From the NCBI GenBank assembly GCA_002709045.1, contig PAPJ01000008.1, positions 226,294 to 290,293 on the forward strand: a stretch of DNA of 64,000 bases. The letters are read 5' to 3'. Below the pieces are notes generated by a model. It did not search any database. It had not been told where the DNA came from and saw nothing but the letters and a program-made list of their open reading frames with translations. Made by a program: the position numbers and the translations under genes. Positions 1 through 8,034 of the stretch are shown here, piece after piece. The number at the start of each line of letters is the position of its first letter. Position 1 is the stretch's first letter. The DNA comes from Planctomycetaceae bacterium (GTDB lineage: Bacteria > Planctomycetota > Planctomycetia > Pirellulales > Pirellulaceae).

Positions 1-3000
1 TTAGGTGCCGTCAAAACGTTGCTTCGAGTATCCCCTTGAGCAACTTCCAGTAAAAAGAAGACTTCGATATCACTAAGAATGGCGAATCCAAACTGTGCTG
101 CGGTACCGGCATCATAGGCTCCAAACATCGGAATCGCTGAATTATAAGCGTCATTCTGGTCGAAGACCATATCCAAATCAACCGTTGGACCCTGACTATC
201 CATACCAAACATAACTGAGCTACCAGTGTCATCTTGAATCTGTGCCGGGTCTACGTTGTCATCGATTTCAAAGTCAAAATCGACACCAATTCTTTCAAAA
301 AAGTTATCCGTGAGTGTAATCATTCGAACTTCAATCGTAACCTGCAAATCCTGCGACTTACGAAGCTGCTCAAGCAGGTCCCGAATTTCTTCATGAACTT
401 GCTGAGTGGCACTTACAACCAGACTTAAATTACCCGGGAACGGAGTAATCGTCCCGGCTCCTCCCAGATCATCCCAGGTATCCGGTTGAATTGTATCTCT
501 TATCAACTGCATCAGCGTATCGAAGTCAGCCATAGCTGCACCACCCTGTCCTCCCGGAGTAATGGTTGGATTATTCCCCAGTGAACTCGCACCAGGAAGA
601 AGATCATCCAGTGGCATTTGAGAGAGTACAGAACTGTTTTGCTGATCTGGCAAGAGATCCGCTGATGCCATCGTCAGAGGCATGGGCCTACCCATGTTCA
701 TCGCCCCAAAACCACCAGGAGCCATTACATTGTGAGCGTCACGAATTGCAGAAGGCAATCCAACATTGAATCCCGGAACAAAATTCGGGATGCCAATAAC
801 CAGATCAGCAACATTGTAAACTTCCTGATAGACATCTGTGTCACGAGCCATTTCACTTGTAATCAACAACACTTCATTGCGAATTACATAACTCAAACGC
901 AATTCCTCAAGAATCAAATTCAAAGCACTTCGCAAAGAAACCGGCTGCGATAATATGATAGAAACAGGAGTTTCACTTGTGACTCCTTCGGCATTTAAAC
1001 CAGCACGATCAATATGAACATTAACGCCTGTCATGCGAGCTAAAGTATCAAGTACGACGCTCAACGGCTGATTATCAAAGTTAACATCAACCGGTTCCAG
1101 AAGAGCCTGCTGTATTTTCATTCCGGCAGGCGAAAGATGCGTACCGTTACGCTCCATCATCTTACGACGCGAAGCGGTCAGATTGCCCCAATCCTGCGAA
1201 TCTCCAAATTGGAACGGACGACGTGTATCCATTGGTAATTTTGAGCGATCAACATCATCCAGTGCATCGAAAGTTGCCTGTTCGTATTGATTCTGGAAAT
1301 TATCAATTGCTGCGTGACGACGGGCAAAGCGACTCTTCCATTCCATATTCTTTACAACCGGTTCATTAGGAGCGATCTCACCAGCCTGCTTGGCAATAAC
1401 TTCAGCTTCCGCATAACGTCGTTCATCCAATAAAGTATTGAACTGATCGACAAGTGAGGCGATCTGATCCCGAGCACCCTGAAGATCCTGTTGTTCCGTG
1501 CGAATCCGAGCTAACGTAGCTTCATTTTCTTCATCGAGTTCGATATCGACAATATTTGCATCCAAATAGTTTTCCAAACTCGTGATATTACGGTCAACGA
1601 TCGCTAATAAACGACGTTTGTTTGATTGATCCAGTTCAGCGGCCTCAACCTGACCACGCAGACTAAGAAGTTTCTCGAGAGCTCCTTTAGGGTCATCCTT
1701 AGCCATTTCATCAGCTACCTTCTGCTCCGCCATTATCTGACTAAACAGTTGCTGGCGTAAGAGGTTTTGACGAGCATCAATTTGGTTGAGCGGGTTGCTA
1801 GCTGCTACCGCAGGAGCCGCGGGAATAACCGCTGCAGAAACCAATCTGATCTTATCCTGCAATTCCATACGGAATGCCGGATCTAAGTTGGCCTGAAACT
1901 TCCAAGCTTCCTGAAATTTTGCTAACGCACTTTGCTGATTCTGCTGCTGTAGAGCCACAACTCCTTCGTTATACAATCGTTGTGCTTGGGCAACTGCCTG
2001 TAGATTACCGTCAAATTGCGCATTCGACGCACCATCGGTATTAGCAACACGAACATTCGTGTTATCACTAGCCGGGTTAAACACACCCGGCACCACGTTA
2101 CCCTGTCGCTGAATACGGGCTAATTCCAGACGAAACTGCCAGGGTCGAGGTTCATTTCCAACAAATGCTTCATCGGGAACCCGCAGGGCTTCTGCCTGAG
2201 AAACAAACTGCGACGCGGCACTATAATCACCTCGATCGATTGCAGTTCGAGCAACACTCAACAATTTCAATACCTGCAGCTTGGCACCAGTCTCACCAAC
2301 CTGCAATTCAACCGGCCCGTTAGCGACTTTACTATTTTGAATTTTAGCAAGTAAGGAATCAGGGGTTTGTTCGAACTGCTGATACTGAACAGGCATGGTA
2401 GCCGCCTGACGTACCAGTTTTTCAGCAATATCCAATTCACCATATTGCATCAAACCAGTGGCCTGATCGAGCAAAAATCTCGCCAGCATACCATTGAGCT
2501 TCCGTGGATCTGATCGGAGTTGAGTATTCTTCGCGAAGTACTCCGCATTCCGGACCAGCGAATCTACCTTTTCAAGGCTATCCCCGTTGGGCCCCGTCAC
2601 AAATCCCTGTTTCCGGGCGCGAGCAACAAGCTGTCCAGCTAATTGCCAGTTTCCAGATGCGAGAACCTTCCGTACTTCAAACAAACCATCCTGATTAACC
2701 GCCGACGATTGTCCTCTATCGGCCGCCGCTTCAGTTTGCGGAGTGTACGGATCAGCAGGAGGCAACTGCGTGTTTACTTGAGATACAGCAGGAGCAGACT
2801 GTCCTGATTCTGCCTCAGCAATCGCATTGCGAACCTTTTGAGGAGTGTCTTCAAAACGAACCGTCAAGGCATCATACTGAGGATTCAACTGCTCGGCACG
2901 AACAAGATAGTTCTTTGCCAAAGCAATATTCCCTTCGGTTAATGCCTGGCGTGACAAACGAAGCCATTTACCTGCTTCTGTTCTGGCGGTTTTTACATCG

Positions 3001-3134
3001 GACGACAGCTGCGAATAAATCGTTCGAGACAACACAACTCCGGGCTGAGTCGCTTGAACCATCTCGCAGACAGTCAAACCCAAGATGATACTTGCCACCA
3101 TTGTCGCAATCGCGAAATGTCTAACTGGCTTCAA
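1..3134 (-). CDS. Secretin (GspD/PulD-like outer-membrane pore protein) with long N-terminal extension, C-terminus off the left edge
   Basis: About 1044 codons are in the window; the C-terminal pore region is cut off. I chose the TTG at 3134 because AGGAGA lies 6 nt upstream and the translation opens with a basic start followed by a hydrophobic signal segment (about residues 8-25). Residues ~30-650 are a long helical, Gln/Ala-rich, repeat-like region resembling TPR arrays. About residues 681-758 form an STN/N0-type secretin domain (DVNFDNQPLSVVLDTLA). About residues 900-945 (EEIRDLLEQLRKSQDLQVTIEVRM) are the segment that leads into the secretin domain. The last in-window residues, SNVLTAP, match the conserved secretin motif NVLxAPK. 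Secretins of the type II secretion/type IV pilus class are typically 600-750 residues, so this N-terminus is unusually long. Role inferred: outer-membrane channel for protein export or pili. Confidence 0.85.
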   Translation of the reverse strand, partial: MKPVRHFAIATMVASIILGLTVCEMVQATQPGVVLSRTIYSQLSSDVKTARTEAGKWLRLSRQALTEGNIALAKNYLVRAEQLNPQYDALTVRFEDTPQKVRNAIAEAESGQSAPAVSQVNTQLPPADPYTPQTEAAADRGQSSAVNQDGLFEVRKVLASGNWQLAGQLVARARKQGFVTGPNGDSLEKVDSLVRNAEYFAKNTQLRSDPRKLNGMLARFLLDQATGLMQYGELDIAEKLVRQAATMPVQYQQFEQTPDSLLAKIQNSKVANGPVELQVGETGAKLQVLKLLSVARTAIDRGDYSAASQFVSQAEALRVPDEAFVGNEPRPWQFRLELARIQRQGNVVPGVFNPASDNTNVRVANTDGASNAQFDGNLQAVAQAQRLYNEGVVALQQQNQQSALAKFQEAWKFQANLDPAFRMELQDKIRLVSAAVIPAAPAVAASNPLNQIDARQNLLRQQLFSQIMAEQKVADEMAKDDPKGALEKLLSLRGQVEAAELDQSNKRRLLAIVDRNITSLENYLDANIVDIELDEENEATLARIRTEQQDLQGARDQIASLVDQFNTLLDERRYAEAEVIAKQAGEIAPNEPVVKNMEWKSRFARRHAAIDNFQNQYEQATFDALDDVDRSKLPMDTRRPFQFGDSQDWGNLTASRRKMMERNGTHLSPAGMKIQQALLEPVDVNFDNQPLSVVLDTLARMTGVNVHIDRAGLNAEGVTSETPVSIILSQPVSLRSALNLILEELRLSYVIRNEVLLITSEMARDTDVYQEVYNVADLVIGIPNFVPGFNVGLPSAIRDAHNVMAPGGFGAMNMGRPMPLTMASADLLPDQQNSSVLSQMPLDDLLPGASSLGNNPTITPGGQGGAAMADFDTLMQLIRDTIQPDTWDDLGGAGTITPFPGNLSLVVSATQQVHEEIRDLLEQLRKSQDLQVTIEVRMITLTDNFFERIGVDFDFEIDDNVDPAQIQDDTGSSVMFGMDSQGPTVDLDMVFDQNDAYNSAIPMFGAYDAGTAAQFGFAILSDIEVFFLLEVAQGDTRSNVLTAP

Positions 3135-3569
3135 AGCTATTCTCCTGTAGCAGCACTGTAAATTTTTTCGGGGAGTTTTTTGTTTTTTCATTCCCTGAGA
3201 CCTAATACAACCTCTGAATCGAAATACCCTTCGAGGTATCTTCTTTCAAAAGGTTTCCTATTCCGTTTCCTTAAAAACCTTTATTTTCCGGACTAAACCT
3301 CCCCCCAGGCAGTTCAATCAGGTTTGAGTTAGTACAGAAAATCAGATTCCTCCCTAACTCACAAGACGGGTAAATAATGTACTTTTGAAAACCGGTCAAC
3401 CTCAGTTTTCATGAACAACAAAAAACTTTGGTCAGATTGCCACCGATTCGAATAATAAATAATACAGAAGCAACGGTCTGCCATGGCAAGCTGGTGACAT
3501 TGGGATCTGTCTTCCCATGACTTAGAAGATCAGTCATGATTGCAGGCGTTAAATTTAATCTGATCGTCA
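3135..3569. other. Intergenic region between divergent genes
   Basis: About 435 bases separate the secretin from the divergent VWA gene. Homopolymer T runs occur near 3166-3195. Apart from the Shine-Dalgarno of the secretin (AGGAGA, 3141-3146 on the minus strand) I see no convincing -10/-35 pair, sigma-54 box, strong inverted repeat, small gene or structured RNA. It presumably holds the two divergent promoters. Confidence 0.5.
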
Positions 3570-4580
3570 ATGAATTTTCATAATATGTTCACTCGCCAAG
3601 AAAAATCATCTCATGCCTGGGCCATATCATTGATCATGCATGTTGTATTGCTATTTGCTATCGGCTTATTGTGGACACAGCAAACTCCTCAAGGGATCTC
3701 AGAAACCACATCTGACAAGTTGATTGGAATCGTAATTGCCAGCACCACCTCTCCTTCAAATCAAACACAATATTTTGATGAATCTTCCTATAAGGCTAAA
3801 ACATCGACCAGCGAAGACACGAACGCTGAAACGAAATCGCTAACTCTCGAGCAACCTCTTTCATTACCAGACATTGATCTTCCCGGTTTAGATTCGCTTA
3901 TCAGCAACACAGCGGTTACGCCAGTCGGAAGTGCATTGAACGGCGGCAAGCTAGCAGATGGAATGCCAACGATCGGGCCGTCTGCGGAACAAATCGCCAA
4001 GGCGCAGAGGAAACTCCCTCGGGAAGTAAGCCGTGGGCCGCTGGCAGAGATTTCTATCTTCGGTGGCAGCCCTGCTGCCGGACACGATTTTGTCTTTGTG
4101 ATTGATCGCAGTAAAAGCATGGGTGGACAAGGTCTAAATGCACTGGTAGCCGCCCAACAACAAATCACTCAGGCATTAGTCGGATTAAGTGACAATCATC
4201 ATTTTAACATCATTGCCTATCACCACCGCCCGACTTACTTTCAAGCTGGTAATGCAATGGTCTCACCTAACAAGTCCAATATTAATCTGGTCAATAAATT
4301 CTTCGATGGGCTTGCTGCCTTCGGTGGTACTGACCACGAAATGGGGATCATTGCCGCTCTGCGTTATAAACCAGACGTCATCTTTTTCCTTACCGACGGG
4401 GGTGACCCTTATCTGAATCAGGCTCAGATTTCGGGATTGAAAAAATACTGTGGTGAACGGACTTCAATCTACAGCGTGCAATTTGGCTTCGGACCATTAC
4501 AGGAAAAACAAAACTTCATGACAAGACTCGCTCAGGAAACGAGCGGGGATTTCCACTATGTGGACATGAGAGCGAAATAA
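3570..4580 (+). CDS. Membrane-anchored von Willebrand factor A (VWA) domain protein
   Basis: This 336-residue protein has one N-terminal transmembrane segment (about residues 18-36) and then a low-complexity linker (~40-165) rich in Ser, Thr and Pro. A VWA domain fills the rest (~170-335). The MIDAS metal-binding motif DxSxS is present as DRSKS near residue 178, and a second acidic motif TDGGD near 273 fits the C-terminal part of the metal site. The topology suggests a domain displayed outside the cytoplasmic membrane. Partner and substrate are unknown. No clear Shine-Dalgarno precedes the ATG at 3570; the ATG at codon 6 is an alternative. It is followed after 27 nt by a small unknown gene and is probably co-transcribed with it. 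Confidence 0.75.
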   Translation: MNFHNMFTRQEKSSHAWAISLIMHVVLLFAIGLLWTQQTPQGISETTSDKLIGIVIASTTSPSNQTQYFDESSYKAKTSTSEDTNAETKSLTLEQPLSLPDIDLPGLDSLISNTAVTPVGSALNGGKLADGMPTIGPSAEQIAKAQRKLPREVSRGPLAEISIFGGSPAAGHDFVFVIDRSKSMGGQGLNALVAAQQQITQALVGLSDNHHFNIIAYHHRPTYFQAGNAMVSPNKSNINLVNKFFDGLAAFGGTDHEMGIIAALRYKPDVIFFLTDGGDPYLNQAQISGLKKYCGERTSIYSVQFGFGPLQEKQNFMTRLAQETSGDFHYVDMRAK

Positions 4581-4607
4581 AGTCGTTTACAGAAAGGATC
4601 CTGTCAC

Positions 4608-5003
4608 ATGTCCTACATGACCATCCTAACCCTCTTTTTTTACTCCTTTGCCGGTGGTAATGCCCGGCCTGTCCTGGAAGAACATGTTGATCTTATCGAA
4701 GTTAACCATCATTACGATAAGCATGGCTGGCTGGTTATGGATCAGGTAATCTTTTATCAGTGGTGTCCTCTGCAAAGTAGATACCGGGTGAGAGACTGGA
4801 GACCACTCAAGTCTCTCACGCAGGTTCCAGTCAAGGATTTCCGAACCGGCAAGTACTCGACAATCTGGAAAGATGGTCGAAATTACCGACGTATCACTGC
4901 TAAGCAATATCGGGAAACATGGACTGCCTACGACCCAGAGCTAATCGATTCAATGAAAGCCCCAAAACAATACCGTCAAACACTTACCAAGCCTCGAAAG
5001 TAA
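4608..5003 (+). CDS. Small protein of unknown function
   Basis: A 131-residue protein I do not recognise. The first ~18 residues are hydrophobic (MSYMTILTLFFYSFAGG) and could be a signal peptide or anchor. The rest is basic and aromatic-rich with the striking stretch VIFYQWCPLQSRYRVRDWR near residues 47-65 and a Lys/Arg-rich C-terminus. No metal-binding or catalytic motif is obvious. It lies 27 nt after the VWA gene and 7 nt before the SDR gene, all on the plus strand, so an operon is likely. The tight spacing and codon use like its neighbours argue for a real gene. The ATG at codon 4 is an alternative start. Confidence 0.65.
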   Translation: MSYMTILTLFFYSFAGGNARPVLEEHVDLIEVNHHYDKHGWLVMDQVIFYQWCPLQSRYRVRDWRPLKSLTQVPVKDFRTGKYSTIWKDGRNYRRITAKQYRETWTAYDPELIDSMKAPKQYRQTLTKPRK

Positions 5004-5010
5004 TTACCAA

Positions 5011-5691
5011 ATGAGTAAACATATTGTTATTACAGGATGCAGTCAGGGTCTTGGACTTGCGTTGGTTCAGGGTTTTATTGACCACGGACACACCGTATTT
5101 GGATGTGCTCGAAATGTCCAGTGCATGGCAGAGCTACAAGAACGTTTTGGTGATAAACATTTCTTTCAGGCCGTAGATGTCAGCAAACCATCTGAGGTAT
5201 ACGCATGGGCGAAAAACTGTCTCGAACGGCAAGTTAAAATCGATTTAGTTATTAATAATGCCGCCATTATTAACCCCAGTGCCAATATGTGGGAAGTGGA
5301 AGATCAACAGTGGTCCGATCTGGTGGATATCAACATCAAAGGAGTGTTTTATGTCTCCAAGGCATTTCTTCCATCAATGGTCGCAAGTAACCACGGTGTG
5401 CTGGTAAACATCAGCAGTGGATGGGGACGTTCCACATCAGCAGAAGTTGCGACCTACTGTTGCAGTAAATGGGCAGTAGAAGGGTTAACCCGGGCATTGG
5501 CTCAGGAAGTACCGTCCGGGGTCGCTGCAATTCCACTGAACCCTGGAATTATTCACACAACACTGCTGGAAAGCTGTTTTGGTGACGGTGCAAGTCAATT
5601 TCCTTCACCACAGCAATGGGCTGAAGATGCGGTACCATTCTTATTGGGTCTGAGTGCTACCGACAACGGACAACCGTTAACCGTCGGCTAA
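5011..5691 (+). CDS. Short-chain dehydrogenase/reductase (SDR) family oxidoreductase
   Basis: A 226-residue classical SDR. The nucleotide-binding motif TGxxxGxG is TGCSQGLG at residues 8-15. NNAA follows at 82-85, the catalytic serine region NISSG at 133-137, and the active-site pair Y149-x3-K153 within YCCSKW. These are the complete set of SDR catalytic residues, so an active NAD(P)-dependent oxidoreductase is expected. The substrate cannot be told from sequence. It is slightly shorter than the usual ~250 residues, mostly at the C-terminus, where the substrate lid is reduced. It begins 7 nt after the small unknown gene and converges on the cyclase gene, whose stop lies 3 nt away. Confidence 0.85.
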   Translation: MSKHIVITGCSQGLGLALVQGFIDHGHTVFGCARNVQCMAELQERFGDKHFFQAVDVSKPSEVYAWAKNCLERQVKIDLVINNAAIINPSANMWEVEDQQWSDLVDINIKGVFYVSKAFLPSMVASNHGVLVNISSGWGRSTSAEVATYCCSKWAVEGLTRALAQEVPSGVAAIPLNPGIIHTTLLESCFGDGASQFPSPQQWAEDAVPFLLGLSATDNGQPLTVG

Positions 5692-5694
5692 ATG

Positions 5695-6885
5695 CTAGTT
5701 AACATGCTGACGTGATTCAGCATACGCTTTCACTTGCTCAATCGCTGAAAGCATATGACTTCGATTTACTGAGTGCACATCAATCGGTTTACCAATATCT
5801 TCAAGCATTGTCAGGGTCAATCGCCCCCCCAAATGCTGTCGGAATTCTTCCAGTCCTCTGAAGAGTGTATCGACGTCGTTCAAAGTTGCATCCGTAAGTG
5901 AAAAACCAAGATCACACAAACACTGCATAACACGCTGGGCTACTGCGGTATCTAAGCCGAATTCCAAAGAGGAATAAACTGTGTCAATCGCCACACCAAT
6001 CGCTACCGCTTCACCATGACGCAAAGTAAAGTCACTCATTGTTTCCATTTTATGAGCCGACCAGTGCCCATAATCCAGAGGCCGTGCCTCGAGCATTTCA
6101 AAAGGATCATTTCCACGAGTAATATGATCAAGGTGCATCTTCGCTGAGGCTTTAATGACCGGCAAGGCCTTACTCATATCACGATCGCAAATCGAAGTTG
6201 CATCAACACAAATCTGTTCAAAGACTTGAGGGGATTTCAGTAGCGATACCTTTACGGCTTCTGAAAACCCATTAACAAAATCACGATTCGACAGCGAGGT
6301 CAGCATTTCGGTATCGTTAATGACACCCCAAGGCACAGCAAACGTTCCCAGCCAATTCTTCTTAGCAAACAGATTTACACTGTTTTTAACGCCGATACCG
6401 GAATCAGCCTGACTTAATGTCGTGGTTGGAATCCTGACCAGTCGCAAACCACGATGAGCGATAGCCACGGCAAACCCGACGGCATCAAGTACAGCCCCTC
6501 CACCAATAGCAACGATATAACTACGGCGATCCAAATTACAAACATTGAATACCTTCAACATTCTCTCAAGAATGTGAATGTCATTTTTAATCTCTTCCCC
6601 GCCAGGAACAAATTGGATACTGCCGACACGCTGCACAAGATCAGGAGAGGAATTTGAGAATCGTTTTACACGTTCTATAAGCTGTGGCGAACCCTCCGCA
6701 ACATTTTGGTCAATCCAAAACTGCACCCGTGCAGGATTTTCATCTGAGGACTCGAGCAAATTTGTCAGTACGGCCTGATCTTCGCCGAACACATCACTCG
6801 TAAAACGCAGGCGATGCACAAATGGAACGTGAAAATCAACGTTAAGAATATGGGAACTATTGTCCATATAGGAACCAAACTTCAA
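5695..6885 (-). CDS. 3-dehydroquinate synthase-family sugar cyclase (EboD-like)
   Basis: The 396 residues carry the dehydroquinate-synthase fold: the glycine-rich NAD-binding motif [12 protein letters not shown] (~residue 127) and the segment [21 protein letters not shown]. The expected metal ligands are present in GFSEAVK, GHWSAHK (~275) and RHGEAVAIG (~290). It differs from housekeeping AroB in the central metal motif. [14 protein letters not shown] replaces the AroB-type NLGHTFGHALE. From memory this resembles EboD-type cyclases of ebo clusters more than AroB. No other ebo gene is adjacent. The reaction is therefore probably cyclisation of a sugar phosphate, but dehydroquinate synthesis is not excluded. 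It stands alone, with its own short upstream gap before the methyltransferase end. Confidence 0.75.
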   Translation of the reverse strand: MKFGSYMDNSSHILNVDFHVPFVHRLRFTSDVFGEDQAVLTNLLESSDENPARVQFWIDQNVAEGSPQLIERVKRFSNSSPDLVQRVGSIQFVPGGEEIKNDIHILERMLKVFNVCNLDRRSYIVAIGGGAVLDAVGFAVAIAHRGLRLVRIPTTTLSQADSGIGVKNSVNLFAKKNWLGTFAVPWGVINDTEMLTSLSNRDFVNGFSEAVKVSLLKSPQVFEQICVDATSICDRDMSKALPVIKASAKMHLDHITRGNDPFEMLEARPLDYGHWSAHKMETMSDFTLRHGEAVAIGVAIDTVYSSLEFGLDTAVAQRVMQCLCDLGFSLTDATLNDVDTLFRGLEEFRQHLGGRLTLTMLEDIGKPIDVHSVNRSHMLSAIEQVKAYAESRQHVN

Positions 6886-6940
6886 AAGGGGAGTAAGCGT
6901 TTTTACTTCTTTACTATTCTACTCTTCAGCAACAGCACAT

Positions 6941-7510
6941 TTAAGACTTTAGATTAGGACTTTCGGCAACCAACACTGCATCAAACCGTCCTTCGTGCAG
7001 CCAACCTGTCTCATAAAAAATAATATCCAGTCCCTCTACCAATTCAGGCAACTCAGTATCTTCCGGTAAAAATCGTTCTGGGGGTTTTGCATGACGAGTA
7101 GCATTTGTTTTGGTTGGCTGAATAACCACGAGCCGTCCACCAGGAGCCAGCGCTTGCCTGAAGTCAGAGAACAGTCGTCGGTCAAAGAAAAGGATCGAGA
7201 AAATAAGATCCCACTTACCTTCAGGCAGTCCTCTGTCCAGATCACGACAAAGTGTTGTTATTGACACGCCGGCATCCAAAGCCCGTTCAGTTGCCTGCTT
7301 TAACCCTTCAGCAGAGACATCAACAATCGTCACATCTAATCCGCGTTTCGCCAGCCAGACCCCGTGACGTCCTGCTCCGCCGGCAACATCAAGTGCTTTT
7401 CCAGTGGTTGGAATCAAATGTTGGTATGCCAGTACAACCCGAGATACCTGCTCAGACAACGGTCCAACGGCATATTTGCGATCCCATTTTTCCTGATCGA
7501 ATCGGGTCAT
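6941..7510 (-). CDS. Class I SAM-dependent methyltransferase
   Basis: A 189-residue protein with a Rossmann-type SAM-binding motif I, ALDVAGGAGRHGVWLAKRG, followed by an acidic motif II (VTIVDVS) and a post-motif segment KWDLIFSILFF. A late LAPGGRLVVIQPT strand-loop is typical of small-molecule or TehB/UbiE-like methyltransferases. The substrate is unknown. I start at the ATG at 7510, 5 nt after the stop of the GGQ protein, rather than at an upstream start that would overlap that gene by 25 nt. GGGAG lies somewhat far upstream. It is the last gene of a tight run: P-ATPase, GGQ protein, methyltransferase. Confidence 0.8.
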   Translation of the reverse strand: MTRFDQEKWDRKYAVGPLSEQVSRVVLAYQHLIPTTGKALDVAGGAGRHGVWLAKRGLDVTIVDVSAEGLKQATERALDAGVSITTLCRDLDRGLPEGKWDLIFSILFFDRRLFSDFRQALAPGGRLVVIQPTKTNATRHAKPPERFLPEDTELPELVEGLDIIFYETGWLHEGRFDAVLVAESPNLKS

Positions 7511-7515
7511 AATGA

Positions 7516-8034
7516 CTACTGCAGCTCCCTTAATCCGCAAGAATGACGTGCGTCATTTACCATTTTCGCAGCACGAGCTTCAAGCTTGAGGAACTTGAAA
7601 AGCTGAGACTTCGTACATGACAGCCTCTCAGCTGCGCCCTGTAGATCTCCCTGCTCTGCCATTACATGATCCAACACTTCGCTCAATAATGCCGGAAAAT
7701 GTTGATGTCCCGGATTGACCTTAATTTTCCCCTTAGGCACTCTCGCCTTCCATAATCCACTCGGCTTCTGAGCGGCTTCACAACGAACACTCAATGCGAG
7801 ATTTACACGCAATCTGAACAATGCAACTTTCCGATTCGCCTCCTGGGATCTTTTTTCGCTGGCAGCACCTGTAACCGCAGTTTCAAGATGTTCAAATACA
7901 ACGGCGGTCTCCACTTTATTGCGGTGTTGTCCGCCAGGGCCACTTCTTCGTTGTCTTCGACTAATACAACGCGCAAGTAAATAAGGCTCATCCCAGGTGG
8001 CCGGATGCGTTCTATATACAGCAGGATCAGTCAT
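7516..8034 (-). CDS. Peptide-chain-release-factor-like GGQ domain protein
   Basis: A 172-residue protein with the class I release-factor domain: SGPGGQHRNKVETAV near residues 31-45 contains the GGQ tripeptide that triggers peptidyl-tRNA hydrolysis in the ribosome. The rest of the domain is short. The C-terminus is basic and helical, as in ArfB/ICT1-type rescue factors, but lacks their exact tail. There is no codon-recognition domain, so it cannot be RF1 or RF2. A role in ribosome rescue or ester hydrolysis is inferred. The ATG at 8034 overlaps the P-ATPase stop codon (ATGACTGA), which indicates translational coupling. GTG at 8037 is an alternative start. Confidence 0.8.
   Translation of the reverse strand: MTDPAVYRTHPATWDEPYLLARCISRRQRRSGPGGQHRNKVETAVVFEHLETAVTGAASEKRSQEANRKVALFRLRVNLALSVRCEAAQKPSGLWKARVPKGKIKVNPGHQHFPALLSEVLDHVMAEQGDLQGAAERLSCTKSQLFKFLKLEARAAKMVNDARHSCGLRELQ

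Noticed and set aside
3788..4168. 126-codon ORF on the minus strand within the VWA gene
   Set aside because: It is antisense to a clear VWA domain and shows no recognisable motif; it is a shadow of the real gene.
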